A DNA stretch of 64,000 nucleotides from Bacteroidales bacterium (lineage in GTDB: Bacteria; Bacteroidota; Bacteroidia; Bacteroidales; UBA932): NCBI GenBank assembly GCA_016291185.1, contig JAEFAI010000009.1:1-64000 (forward strand), in the 5' to 3' direction. The position numbers and the translations under genes were made by a program. Below the pieces are notes generated by a model. That model was not told the origin of the DNA and did not search any database. It saw only the letters and a program-made list of their open reading frames with translations. Below are positions 1 through 11,202 of the stretch, piece by piece (position 1 is the first letter of the stretch; each line of letters begins with the position of its first letter).

Positions 1-232
<232 letters not shown>

Positions 233-302
233 TTTTGAGTAGCCGATTTCTTTTATCGGGACAGCGCTTTCGGAGTGCATTTATCTCTCTCAAGTAATAT
301 AC

Positions 303-414
303 TGCGGCGGTTAAAGCGGTGGGGAACCACCTCTTCCCATCCCGAACAGAGAAGTTAAACCCGCCCGCGCCGATGGTACTGCCCCACCAGGTGGGAGAGT
401 AGGTCGCTGCCGCT
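303..414 (+). rRNA. rrf: 5S ribosomal RNA
   Basis: The closing helix is visible: GCGGCGG at 304-310 pairs with CTGCCGC at 407-413. The conserved internal CCCATCCCGAACAGAGAAG block (loop region) lies between. Length is about 112 nt, normal for 5S. It follows the 23S end by about 70 nt and precedes a strong terminator. Confidence 0.95.
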
Positions 415-420
415 TTTCGG

Positions 421-457
421 AAACCCTGAGTCCAAAAGACTCGGGGTTTCTTTTTTT
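421..457 (+). terminator. rRNA operon intrinsic terminator
   Basis: AAACCCTGAGTC pairs with GACTCGGGGTTT (12 pairs, one G-T) around a CAAAA loop and is followed directly by an eight-T run. It ends the rRNA transcript just after the 5S gene. The remaining 458-566 before the atpD promoter holds no gene that I can support. Confidence 0.93.
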
Positions 458-566
458 ATGGCTGCCCGCGGGGGCTTGCTATTTTTGTGCCTAAATAGTA
501 ATTACTTGTGCCCTTTTAGGCAGTCTGGGCATGGACTGGAATCTCGTAATATTCATGGATTTTTGC

Positions 567-574
567 TAACTTCG
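567..574 (+). promoter_or_regulatory. putative -7 box for the atp operon
   Basis: TAACTTCG matches the Bacteroidota -7 consensus TAnnTTTG at all but one position and lies 25 nt before the atpD start codon. I see no clear -33 TTTG at the expected distance, so the assignment is tentative. The same TAnnTTCG variant precedes apt and cysS in this window. Confidence 0.4.
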
Positions 575-593
575 CAGTCCGAATACAAATTAA

Positions 594-2123
<1,530 letters not shown>

Positions 2124-2126
2124 AAC

Positions 2127-2375
2127 ATGGACAAGACCCTGACCATACGCATCCTTACCCCTGGGGGCACGCTCTACGAGGGCGCGGCGAACGCCGTGTT
2201 CCTGCCGGGCAGCGTGAGTCCCTTCGAGGTGCTGCCCGGTCATGCGCCCATCATTTCCGCGCTCAGTGCGGGAGATATCCGTGTGGTGGACGGGAAGGAG
2301 CAGCGTTTCGCGATCCGCGGCGGCGTGGTCAAGGTCCGGAATAACGAAATCGTCGCTTGCGTGGAAGGGAAATGA
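2127..2375 (+). CDS. atpC: ATP synthase epsilon subunit (short form)
   Basis: F1 central-stalk subunit of only 82 residues. It consists of the N-terminal beta-sandwich (TIRILTPGGTLYEG near the start, the LPGHAPIISALSAGDI segment in the middle) that binds gamma and the c-ring. The C-terminal helical hairpin that inhibits ATP hydrolysis in E. coli is absent. Short epsilon subunits are usual in Bacteroidota, so this is not a truncation by mutation. Its stop overlaps the atpB start (ATGA), which suggests translational coupling. Confidence 0.93.
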   Translation: MDKTLTIRILTPGGTLYEGAANAVFLPGSVSPFEVLPGHAPIISALSAGDIRVVDGKEQRFAIRGGVVKVRNNEIVACVEGK

Positions 2376-3427
2376 AGCGTTTGATGCTCATATTGCTCTT
2401 GCTGCCGACCCTGGCGCTGGCACAGATCCCCGATCAGCTCGGGGATGAGGTAAGCCAGGCCCTGAGCGAAGAGACTCAGGCGGAAGAAGAATTCGATATG
2501 ACGCAGTTCATCTTCGGCCATGTCGGCGACGCCTATGAGTGGCATATCACCACCGTCAAGGAGAAGGAAATCGTCATTCCGCTGCCCTGCATCGTCATCG
2601 AGAACGGTGTGCACGTTTTCACGCTGCACCACGCGGCGGAGCACGGCTATACGCTCAACGAAGACGGCAAACTGGTCAACGCACAGACGCTCAAGCGTCC
2701 GTTGGACATTTCCATCACCAAGAACGTCCTCGGCCTGATCATCGACAGCATCCTGCTGGTCGCTCTGATCCTCCTTTGCGCCCGCTGGTACCGCAAGCAT
2801 GATGTGCTGAAAGAGAAGCCCACGGGCCTGGCGGCGCTGCTGGAGCCGCTGATCGTGGCCATCGAGCAGGACGTCATCAAGGACGCCGTGGGGCCGGAAT
2901 ACAAGCGCTTCTCGCCCTACCTGCTGACGGCCTTCTTCTTCATCCTGATCAACAACCTGATGGGCATTTTCCCGGTGTTCCCGGGCGGTGCCAACATCAC
3001 CGGCAACATCGCTGTGACAGGTGTTCTGGCACTCTTCACCTTCCTGATGGTCAACCTCTTCGGTAACAAGCATTACTGGAAAGATATCCTCTGGCCGGAT
3101 GTGCCCCTGTTCCTGAAGGTCATCCCCATCATGCCGGTCATCGAGATCCTGGGCATGTTCACCAAGCCTTTCTCCCTGATGATCCGACTCTTTGCGAACA
3201 TGCTCGCCGGGCATATCATGCTCCTGAGCGTGATCGCGTTGATCTTCCTCACGGCGTCGATGGGCCCGGTGCTGAACGGTTCGCTGACCGTCGTGGCGGC
3301 GCTCTTCGGCATCTTCCTGGATTGCCTGGAACTGCTGGTCGCCTTTATCCAGGCCTATGTGTTCACGATGCTCTCGTCCGTCTTTATCGGATTGGCGCAT
3401 CCCCATCCCGAAATAGAAACCAACTAA
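2372..3427 (+). CDS. atpB: ATP synthase F0 subunit a
   Basis: Membrane stator subunit that forms the proton half-channels against the c-ring. The start at 2372 is chosen because it overlaps the atpC stop (ATGA) and gives a signal-like N-terminus, MKRLMLILLLLPTLALA. A ~95-residue hydrophilic, acid-rich segment follows before the first transmembrane helix; this extended N-terminus is typical of the phylum. The essential arginine lies in SLMIRLFANMLAGH near residue 271. It has about 351 residues and several hydrophobic helices. Confidence 0.95.
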   Translation: MKRLMLILLLLPTLALAQIPDQLGDEVSQALSEETQAEEEFDMTQFIFGHVGDAYEWHITTVKEKEIVIPLPCIVIENGVHVFTLHHAAEHGYTLNEDGKLVNAQTLKRPLDISITKNVLGLIIDSILLVALILLCARWYRKHDVLKEKPTGLAALLEPLIVAIEQDVIKDAVGPEYKRFSPYLLTAFFFILINNLMGIFPVFPGGANITGNIAVTGVLALFTFLMVNLFGNKHYWKDILWPDVPLFLKVIPIMPVIEILGMFTKPFSLMIRLFANMLAGHIMLLSVIALIFLTASMGPVLNGSLTVVAALFGIFLDCLELLVAFIQAYVFTMLSSVFIGLAHPHPEIETN

Positions 3428-3440
3428 AAATGATACAATT

Positions 3441-3686
3441 ATGATTGGAACTCTTCTTCAAGCAGCTGCGCTCGCCAAGGTCGGCGGCGCCATCGGAGCC
3501 GGCATCGTGGCCCTCGCGGCCGCTATCGGTATCGGTAAACTTGCCCAGTCCACGATGGAGGCTTCTGCCCGCCAGCCGGAGATTTCCGGCGGTCTGCGGA
3601 CCACGGCCATCATCATCGGTGCCCTCATCGAAGGCGTCTGCCTTTTCGGTGTGATCGTTTGTCTGCTCGCTGTACTCCGCGGATAG
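3441..3686 (+). CDS. atpE: ATP synthase F0 subunit c
   Basis: Proteolipid that forms the rotor ring: two hydrophobic helices joined by the polar loop SARQPE (residues 42-47). The ion-binding carboxylate is Glu64 (ALIEGVCLFG). At the positions that make the sodium site in Ilyobacter-type rings (Gln32, Ser66, Thr67, Tyr70) this protein has Ile31, Gly65, Val66 and Phe69, so the ring should carry protons (inference by alignment in my head). 81 residues, between atpB and atpF. Confidence 0.96.
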   Translation: MIGTLLQAAALAKVGGAIGAGIVALAAAIGIGKLAQSTMEASARQPEISGGLRTTAIIIGALIEGVCLFGVIVCLLAVLRG

Positions 3687-3689
3687 TCT

Positions 3690-4196
3690 ATGTCTCTGAT
3701 TACACCGGATTTCGGCCTCCTCTTCTGGATGGTCGTGATCTTCGGGATCGTGTTCTTCCTGCTTGCGAAGTTCGGATTCCCGGTGATCACGAAGGCTGTC
3801 CAGGAACGCTCCGACTATATCGCCGATTCGCTCAAGGCCGCAGATGAGGCCCAGGCGAAGCTGGCGAACCTGGCCCAGGAGCAGGCCAAGATGATCGAGG
3901 AGACCCGCCTGGAGCAGAGCCGCATCCTCAAGGAGGCGTCCGAGTCGCGCGAGAAAATCATCGCGCAGGCCAAGGAAGATGCCGCCGCCGAGGCCGGCAA
4001 GCTGCTCGACCATGCCAAGGTGGAGATTGCTGCGGAGCGCGAAAGCGCCATTCGCGACATTCGCCGCCAGGTGGCGATGATTTCGGTGGAAGTAGCGGAA
4101 AAGATCGTACGCAAGGACCTCGCCAAGGGCGACGACCAACTCGCCCTGCTCGACCGCCTGGTCGATGAGGCTGAACAGGCGCAAATGCCCAACTGA
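3690..4196 (+). CDS. atpF: ATP synthase F0 subunit b
   Basis: Peripheral-stalk subunit: one N-terminal membrane helix (LLFWMVVIFGIVFFLLAKFG, residues about 8-27) and a long charged coiled coil rich in Ala, Glu, Lys and Arg up to the C-terminus. It tethers F1 to subunit a. 168 residues, 3 nt after atpE and 9 nt before atpH. Confidence 0.96.
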   Translation: MSLITPDFGLLFWMVVIFGIVFFLLAKFGFPVITKAVQERSDYIADSLKAADEAQAKLANLAQEQAKMIEETRLEQSRILKEASESREKIIAQAKEDAAAEAGKLLDHAKVEIAAERESAIRDIRRQVAMISVEVAEKIVRKDLAKGDDQLALLDRLVDEAEQAQMPN

Positions 4197-4205
4197 CGGA
4201 TTTAG

Positions 4206-4681
4206 ATGAATACGGGAATTCTTTCTACACGGTATGCTACCGCCCTGCTTCGCTACACGGAGGAGACGGGCGGCGGAGAGCGCGTGTGCGCCCAGGTGCG
4301 CCGCCTGCTTGAACATCCGCAGGAGAATCCCGGCCCGCTCGAACCCGAGCTGGAGCGTCTCGTCCGCCTGCTGGTCAAGAACGGCCGCCTGGAGGATGTG
4401 CGCTTCGTTTTCCGCTCGTTCATCGCAATGTACTACCGCTCCCGCGGCATCGAGGTGGCCCGTCTGACCACGGCCGTGCCCGCGGCGGCGCTGGAGCGCA
4501 GGCTCCGGACCTTGCTGGAGAAGCAGCTCGGCTGCGAGGTGCTTCTCGAAACATCCGTCGATCCCGACCTGCTCGGCGGCTTCACCCTCGAGGTCGGCGA
4601 CTACCTGCTGGACGGCAGCGTGCGTCGCCAGATCGAGGCTATCCGTCGGCAGTTTGTCATTTCTAACAACAGAATCGTATA

Positions 4682-4682
<1 letters not shown>
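4206..4682 (+). CDS. atpH: ATP synthase delta subunit
   Basis: Peripheral-stalk subunit on top of F1. It has the N-terminal helical domain ([14 protein letters not shown] near the start) and the C-terminal [20 protein letters not shown] segment typical of OSCP/delta. 158 residues, slightly short for the family (~175-180). The stop and the atpA start share one base (TAATG). Confidence 0.94.
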
Positions 4683-6274
<1,592 letters not shown>

Positions 6275-6277
6275 GGA

Positions 6278-7252
6278 ATGGCATCGCTTCGCGAAATAAA
6301 AGACCGGATCGGGTCGGTCCGCAGCACGCTGAAGATTACTTCGGCGATGAAGCTCGTGGCCTCCGCGAAGCTCCGCAAGGCCCAGCGCGCCATCGAAGCC
6401 CTGCGCCCGTACGAACGTACCCTCGCTGAGATCTATGCGGCGGTTGGATCTGCCAGGCCGGCAGCTGCCCCTTCTCCGCTATCGAGCGACGCTTCGCTTA
6501 CGCTCGATCCTGTCCGGATGAACGGCTCCGAAGGGGCACTGCCGCTCCCGGCAGACCGTCATTCGCCGACTCCGATCGGCGAATCTCCTACCGCGGTAGT
6601 TGCCATTGCCTCGAACAGCTCCCTCTGCGGTGGCTTTAACGCCAACGTGGTCCGCAAGGCTCTCGAGACCATTCGCGGCTGCGAAGGCCCGGTGGAGGTC
6701 TATCCCCTCGGCCGCAAGATGGCCGAGGCGCTGCGCCGTGCCGGCTACGCTGCCGCCGAGGACTACAACGACCTCGTCGCCCATCCGTCCTACGACCAGT
6801 CCGCTGCCCTGGCGCGCCGCCTTGCGGAGCGCTTCGAGCGCGGTGAGATCTCCCGTGTGGTGCTGGTTTACACCAGCTTCGTGTCGGCCTCCCGCCAGGA
6901 GCCCGTCGCGGAAACCTATCTGCCGTTTGACGGGATTCCGGGTCAAGCCCGGAATGACTCAAATAGTCATTCGCCGGCTCCGACCGGCGAATCTCCCGTC
7001 GAAGACTACCTCCTCGAGCCGGACGCGGCGGCGCTCTCCGCGCAGCTGCTCCCGCAGGTGATGCTGCTGAAGTTCCACGCGGCCATCCTCGATTCCGCCG
7101 CGGCGGAGCAGGCTGCCCGCACGCTCGCGATGCAGACCGCGACCGACAATGCCGAGGACCTGCTCGGCGAACTGACGCTCGAATACAACAAGGGACGCCA
7201 GCAGAAGATCACCGCCGAGATCCTCGATCTGCTCGGCGGCTCTGCCCAATAG
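6278..7252 (+). CDS. atpG: ATP synthase gamma subunit with two in-frame repeat insertions
   Basis: Rotor shaft of F1. Normal family sequence is seen at both ends: N-terminal coiled coil (IKDRIGSVRSTLKITSAMKL), SSLCGGFNANV in the middle, and the C-terminal helix with the TLEYNKGRQQKITAEI segment. At 324 residues it is about 30 longer than usual. The excess is low-complexity sequence encoded by palindromic repeats: residues about 58-104 (repeat 6449-6587) and 219-239 (repeat 6934-6996). Both keep the reading frame and lie between conserved blocks, so the protein should still fold if the inserts form surface loops (inference). Last gene of the operon; convergent with the S8 protease. Confidence 0.95.
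   Translation: MASLREIKDRIGSVRSTLKITSAMKLVASAKLRKAQRAIEALRPYERTLAEIYAAVGSARPAAAPSPLSSDASLTLDPVRMNGSEGALPLPADRHSPTPIGESPTAVVAIASNSSLCGGFNANVVRKALETIRGCEGPVEVYPLGRKMAEALRRAGYAAAEDYNDLVAHPSYDQSAALARRLAERFERGEISRVVLVYTSFVSASRQEPVAETYLPFDGIPGQARNDSNSHSPAPTGESPVEDYLLEPDAAALSAQLLPQVMLLKFHAAILDSAAAEQAARTLAMQTATDNAEDLLGELTLEYNKGRQQKITAEILDLLGGSAQ
6449..6555 (+). repeat. structured palindromic element, type A, copy 1 (inside atpG)
   Basis: Nested arms: TCTGCC (6449-6454) with GGCAGA (6550-6555); GGCAG (6460-6464) with CTGCC; one unpaired C at 6465; TGCCCCTTC (6466-6474) with GAAGGGGCA (6530-6538). The loop carries a second hairpin (TCGAGCG with CGCTCGA) and the motif TCCGGATGAACGGC. The same design with different, still pairing, arm sequences occurs at 37929-38029 and 60773-60877. 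It is read through in frame by atpG. Confidence 0.85.
6558..6587 (+). repeat. short palindromic repeat, type B, inside atpG
   Basis: ATTCGCCGA and TCGGCGAAT arms around CTCCGA, preceded by GTC and followed by CTC. It encodes RHSPTPIGESP in the gamma subunit. Same family as 6966-6996, 12269-12334, 38227-38277 and 53533-53560. Confidence 0.85.
6934..6996 (+). repeat. two head-to-head palindromic repeats (types C and B) inside atpG
   Basis: First unit 6934-6958: ATTCCGGG and CCCGGAAT arms around TCAAG, ending GAC. Second unit 6966-6996: ATTCGCCGG and CCGGCGAAT arms around CTCCGA. The pair is read in frame as [20 protein letters not shown] within AtpG, between two conserved parts of the protein. 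Confidence 0.85.
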
Positions 7253-7263
7253 TCGTCATTCTC

Positions 7264-9519
7264 CTACCTTTTTACGACCGTAAACCGCTGCCCGTTCACG
7301 AACAGCGCATAGACCCCGCCCGGCATCTCGCTCATGTCGATCGACAGCGGCTTGAAGGGCCCGACCGCCACGGACGCTTCGGTGTACACCGTGGCACCGA
7401 CGGCGTTGACAAGCTCCACCGAGATGGTCCGGTCCGAAGCGGGGCGGACCGACAGCGTGGTGCTGACCGGGTTGGGATAGATGTCCATGTCCTGGAAGGC
7501 GTTGCGCAGCAGTAGCTGGAAGCTGGATTCGGCGCTCTTCTGACGCGCGTCGAGGGCTTCGATTACGACCGTCCCCAGGCCATATCCGTTGGCTTTGGAC
7601 CTGTCGGGGGCCATGGTCAGGGTGCTGCCGTCCAGGCTGAAATCGAAGACAATATCGCTGTCAACACGGATGCGGTAGCTGAGTTGCTCTCCGTCGGGAT
7701 CCCGGAAGTGCTCGGCCAGGTCGATCGTGGTCGCCGCGGTCGAGGCGGCATTGATGATCAGCTTCTCGAAGGGCGCGGTCAGCAGCGGCGCGTGGTTGGG
7801 CAGGATCGTGAATTCGATCTGCTTGGATGCAATCGTGCCGACCTGGATGGTTGCCGTATAGTCTCCGGGCTTTGCTTTCAGGGCATCAATGTGCAGGGTA
7901 ATCTGCCGGGCAGACGGGGTTTCTGCCGATGCGCCCGGGCAGTCCGAAGAGAAGCTGACGGGCAGCTGCGCCTTTCCGTTGCCGCTGATCGTGACCAGGA
8001 CGTCCAGCGACTCGTGCGATTTCAGTTGCCAGTCCCCGGAATAATTCGTCGCGAAGCGGATGTCCCCCGGACCGGGGTGCCCCGGCTCGTTCAGGGCATT
8101 GAAAGCGCCTTCTGCATCCAGTTTGCCCCCGCCGACCGTGCGGCCCTGCAGGTCGATGACGCCTGGCACGGCCCCGCCCAGCAACGCATCCTTGAGCTGA
8201 TCGACGGTGAATCCCGGCCCTCCGTAGTAGGATACCAGCAGGGCGGCGACACCGGCCACGTGCGGGCAGGCCATCGATGTGCCGGAAGAGAAAGCGTAAA
8301 CATTGTCGGTGGCCAGGCTCAGGATCCACTCTTCGGGATTGGTTTCGGAGTCGGATCCGCCCGGCGCCAGGATATCCACCCAAGGCCCGTAGTTGGAGTA
8401 GTTCGCCATCTTGCCGTCGGGGCCGAAGGCGCCTACGGCAATGACGCTGGAATAATCCGGCGGGGAGTTGTGCATAAGACTTTCGTTGCCGGACGAGAAC
8501 AGGACCAGTCCTCCTTTCATCGGGCCTGTCTGCTCGCCGGTCCTGGCATCTATGCCGGCATATTGGGTGAAATAGTCGATGGCGTTTTTGATAGGGGTGT
8601 TGTGCTTGTTGAAGTAGTCGGTATAATCGGCGGCATCCTGCTCGGAATTAAAAATATAACCCCAGCTATTGTTTGCGATGACGGCTCCGTGGTCCGCTGC
8701 CCAGATCAGGGCGGCAGCTTCATCGCCAGCGTCGTTTTCATTATTGGTGAAAACTGCGCAACTCATGATGCGGACTCCTCCCTTGCCGTCCTTGCCGCCT
8801 GCAATGCCGGCCACGCCGAGGCCGTTGTTGTTGATGGCTGCGATGGTGCCGGCGACATGGGTCCCGTGGTTGCCTGGAACGAGGTGGTCCGGCTGGGCCC
8901 CCTTGACAAAGCTGCGGCTGCCTTCAGCGACGGAAAGGACGACTCCCTGCAGGTCCGTGTGGTCCATCTGGACTCCATGATCGACGACCGCTACGATGAC
9001 CTCCGGGGAGCCACAGGTGTATTTCTCCCAGACGGGCTGAACGTTGATGTCAATCCCTTTCTTGAAGGGGCTCCGCAAACCCTTGTTGATGAAGTGCCAC
9101 TGCTCTTCCATGTAGGGATCATTGAAAACAGACTGGATCTTCTTTCGAGGCTCGAACACCACGTCCTCGACGCCTGGGAGGGCGGCCAGGCCATTTCCCG
9201 CCTTGGTGCGGGGGACGTCGCGGTCGTAGCTGACCCGGTACCAGCGATGCAGCCCGGCGGCGCGGTGCCGCGCTTCGAATTCCCCGGCTTCCGGGAACAG
9301 GCGCTCTATCGAGCTGATGCCCAACTCCTCCAGTAGTTCGGGGTCGGCGGTGGGGCCGTAGGAATTGGCTGCTTCCTCGGAGAGGAACAGAATGGCCTCG
9401 CCCGGGACCGTGTCCGCGATGGGAACGTCCGCGTTGGACGGCTGGGGTTCCGGCTCCTGAACGGAGCAGTATGTGAGCAGCGGCAGCAGGGCCAGCAGGA
9501 TATAGATTCTTTTTCTCAT
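7264..9519 (-). CDS. exported subtilisin-like (S8) serine protease with T9SS C-terminal signal
   Basis: A 751-residue exported protease. The N-terminus is a signal with a possible lipobox (LLTYC). The S8 triad is visible: Asp180 in VAVVDHGVQMDH, His218 in GNHGTHVAG, and Ser near residue 413 in SSGTSMACPHVAG. A beta-rich region with a cadherin-like segment (LAEHFRDPDGEQLSYRI) follows, and the last ~75 residues (DIYPNPVSTTLSV to the C-terminal FTVVKR) look like a type A sorting domain for the type IX secretion system. Its start overlaps the stop of the upstream S41 protease gene (ATGA), so the two are translationally coupled. Substrate unknown. Confidence 0.88.
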   Translation of the reverse strand: MRKRIYILLALLPLLTYCSVQEPEPQPSNADVPIADTVPGEAILFLSEEAANSYGPTADPELLEELGISSIERLFPEAGEFEARHRAAGLHRWYRVSYDRDVPRTKAGNGLAALPGVEDVVFEPRKKIQSVFNDPYMEEQWHFINKGLRSPFKKGIDINVQPVWEKYTCGSPEVIVAVVDHGVQMDHTDLQGVVLSVAEGSRSFVKGAQPDHLVPGNHGTHVAGTIAAINNNGLGVAGIAGGKDGKGGVRIMSCAVFTNNENDAGDEAAALIWAADHGAVIANNSWGYIFNSEQDAADYTDYFNKHNTPIKNAIDYFTQYAGIDARTGEQTGPMKGGLVLFSSGNESLMHNSPPDYSSVIAVGAFGPDGKMANYSNYGPWVDILAPGGSDSETNPEEWILSLATDNVYAFSSGTSMACPHVAGVAALLVSYYGGPGFTVDQLKDALLGGAVPGVIDLQGRTVGGGKLDAEGAFNALNEPGHPGPGDIRFATNYSGDWQLKSHESLDVLVTISGNGKAQLPVSFSSDCPGASAETPSARQITLHIDALKAKPGDYTATIQVGTIASKQIEFTILPNHAPLLTAPFEKLIINAASTAATTIDLAEHFRDPDGEQLSYRIRVDSDIVFDFSLDGSTLTMAPDRSKANGYGLGTVVIEALDARQKSAESSFQLLLRNAFQDMDIYPNPVSTTLSVRPASDRTISVELVNAVGATVYTEASVAVGPFKPLSIDMSEMPGGVYALFVNGQRFTVVKR

Positions 9520-10979
9520 GGGAGTCTCAGGTAAATCCCGAAGCCGGGATCATCGTAGTCTAACAAGATGGGTGCCATCGCGGCGTCGGTGGGCTCCTGG
9601 CCGCGCTCTGCCGGGGCGGGCGTCCGGTAGCCGCACAGGGCGAGCGCCCGGGCGAGCATAGTCTCCTGCGGATCGCCCAAGGCGTAGCCGTCCCACGGGC
9701 GGTCGTTCACGGCGTAGTCCGGTGTCAGGCCGTCCGGCATGCAACGGGTCTCGCCGTTCTTGTCGGCGAAGCGGGAGCACATCAGGTAGATGGCCCAGTT
9801 GTCGGTGTATTGCTTGCCTTCTTTGGCGTCTATGCCTTTTTCTTTCAACGCCTTGGCGCTATCCTCGAAAAAGTCGGGCCCCTGCATGATCAGGCCGGTG
9901 CAGTATTTCCCGCTGGTTTGGCTGCCGACCAGGGTGATATCCATATAAGGATACAAGTCGCAGAGTACGGCTTCCGATGCGGAAGCCGTGCCGGAACTGA
10001 CGATGGCGTACAGTTTGGAGATCCCGAGATTGGCTTTCGCCGTAGAGAAATTGTATTTCTTGCCGTCGGCGGTCGAGAAGCTGTATTCGGACGTGAAGTA
10101 GGTGTTGACGTCGAGGCCCAGCTTCTTGTAGTCCGCCATCACTTCGCTGTTATACACGTCCGTGGACTGGACGCTCCCGGCCTGGACCTCTGCTTCGGGC
10201 GCCAGCATCGACGCAACGAACTGCTCCGCGATCACGTATCCGCCGTTGTTGTAGCGCAGATCAAAGATCAGCTCGCTGACGCCGGCCTTCTTGAAAGCGG
10301 TGCAGGCGTCGATCAGGTCTTTGTAGGAGTCCAGCGTGAAGTTGGTATAGACCAGGTAGCCCACTTTTTTGCCGCCGCAGTCGAAGATCTTGCTGAGCAG
10401 GACGGGATTCTCGTACATCTCCTTGGCAGTCAGCTGGATGGATGCTCCGGAACGCAATCCGAGGGTCACCTGGTCGCTTTGGCGGATCGCCTGGTTGATG
10501 ACGGTGGAATAGTCCTGGCGCGTGATCGGGCTGCCGTTCAGCTCTGTGATGATGTCCCCGCGTTTCAGGCCCGCTTTCTCAGCAGGGCTACCGGCATAGG
10601 TGTAGGTCACGACAACACACACGGTCTCGTCGTCAGGCATCGCCGCGATGCCGAATCCGAATCCGTAAGTCTTCCGGTAGCCGGTCGTAGCGCCGTAGAG
10701 GCTATTGAAATCGTCCGAAAGGAAGGTCCAGTGGTCGTCCTTGTAGCGGACGGCCTGCACCTTGGCGAACGGATCATCGGTGGTCTTCCAGTTTTTGAGC
10801 TCCGCCGCGACTTCCTCCTTCCAAAGATAGTACGTATTTAAACCATTGAACGCGAATGTATTGACGTAGAACCAGGTTTTCTGCTGCTCCGTCTGCTCCA
10901 CCACGGTCAGCTGCTTCTCGCAGCCGGCGAAGCACAGCCCTGTCAGGAGCACCGTCAGAAACCCGTTTTTCATCTTCAT
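9516..10979 (-). CDS. S41 family C-terminal processing-like protease, PDZ-containing lipoprotein
   Basis: A 487-residue protein with a lipoprotein signal (LLTGLCFAGC, Cys about residue 20). A PDZ domain spans about residues 105-190 (AGSPAEKAGLKRGDIITELNG). The S41 catalytic region follows with FDLRYNNGGYV and the nucleophile in VSSGTASASEAVLC near residue 327. Similar Bacteroidota lipoproteins act in the periplasm or at the surface; the substrate is unknown. A well-formed promoter lies immediately upstream, and the downstream S8 protease gene overlaps its stop, so the two proteases form an operon. Confidence 0.88.
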   Translation of the reverse strand: MKMKNGFLTVLLTGLCFAGCEKQLTVVEQTEQQKTWFYVNTFAFNGLNTYYLWKEEVAAELKNWKTTDDPFAKVQAVRYKDDHWTFLSDDFNSLYGATTGYRKTYGFGFGIAAMPDDETVCVVVTYTYAGSPAEKAGLKRGDIITELNGSPITRQDYSTVINQAIRQSDQVTLGLRSGASIQLTAKEMYENPVLLSKIFDCGGKKVGYLVYTNFTLDSYKDLIDACTAFKKAGVSELIFDLRYNNGGYVIAEQFVASMLAPEAEVQAGSVQSTDVYNSEVMADYKKLGLDVNTYFTSEYSFSTADGKKYNFSTAKANLGISKLYAIVSSGTASASEAVLCDLYPYMDITLVGSQTSGKYCTGLIMQGPDFFEDSAKALKEKGIDAKEGKQYTDNWAIYLMCSRFADKNGETRCMPDGLTPDYAVNDRPWDGYALGDPQETMLARALALCGYRTPAPAERGQEPTDAAMAPILLDYDDPGFGIYLRLP

Positions 10980-10986
10980 AGCATGG

Positions 10987-11017
10987 CAAATATAGCAGAT
11001 TCTGCTTAATCTGGCAA
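10987..11017 (-). promoter_or_regulatory. promoter for the S41-S8 protease operon
   Basis: On the minus strand TTGC (11017-11014) and TATATTTG (10994-10987) are 19 nt apart, which is the Bacteroidota -33/-7 arrangement. The spacer holds a small palindrome (AGCAGA T TCTGCT) that could be an operator. The -7 box ends 7 nt before the ATG at 10979, so the transcript would be nearly leaderless. The promoter overlaps the 3' end of the small HigA-like ORF. Confidence 0.7.
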
Positions 11018-11191
11018 CCTCTTGCGGATAGGATAGTACTTGTCCTCATAGTCCGCCACAAGATCAGACAGTGCTTTAAGTTCTATGAACTCTGCGTTGT
11101 GTTCGGGTGTATCATCGTTCACAACCTTCAAAAGTTCATCGATACGCTGCATGGCGGAGGTGTATTGTTCTTCAGAGATAATTTGCTTCAT
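11006..11191 (-). CDS. stand-alone HigA-like N-terminal domain, 61 aa
   Basis: A small protein that matches the first ~50 residues of the HigA-like regulator at 13190-13555 (shared SAMQRI.ELLKVV and LSDLVADYED..YPI blocks) but ends before any helix-turn-helix. I start it at the internal ATG at 11191, which aligns with the homologue and lies 11 nt after the upstream gene's stop; an ATG at 11218 in the same frame would overlap that gene. It may be an accessory part of the adjacent toxin/antitoxin-like cluster or a decayed HigA gene. Confidence 0.6.
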   Translation of the reverse strand: MKQIISEEQYTSAMQRIDELLKVVNDDTPEHNAEFIELKALSDLVADYEDKYYPIRKRLPD

Positions 11192-11202
11192 ATCAGTCAA
11201 AT

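Noticed and set aside
8930..8965. Short repeat-like insertion (VVLSVAEGS) in the S8 protease.
   Set aside because: The DNA has no palindromic arms like the other elements and no second copy was seen in the window.
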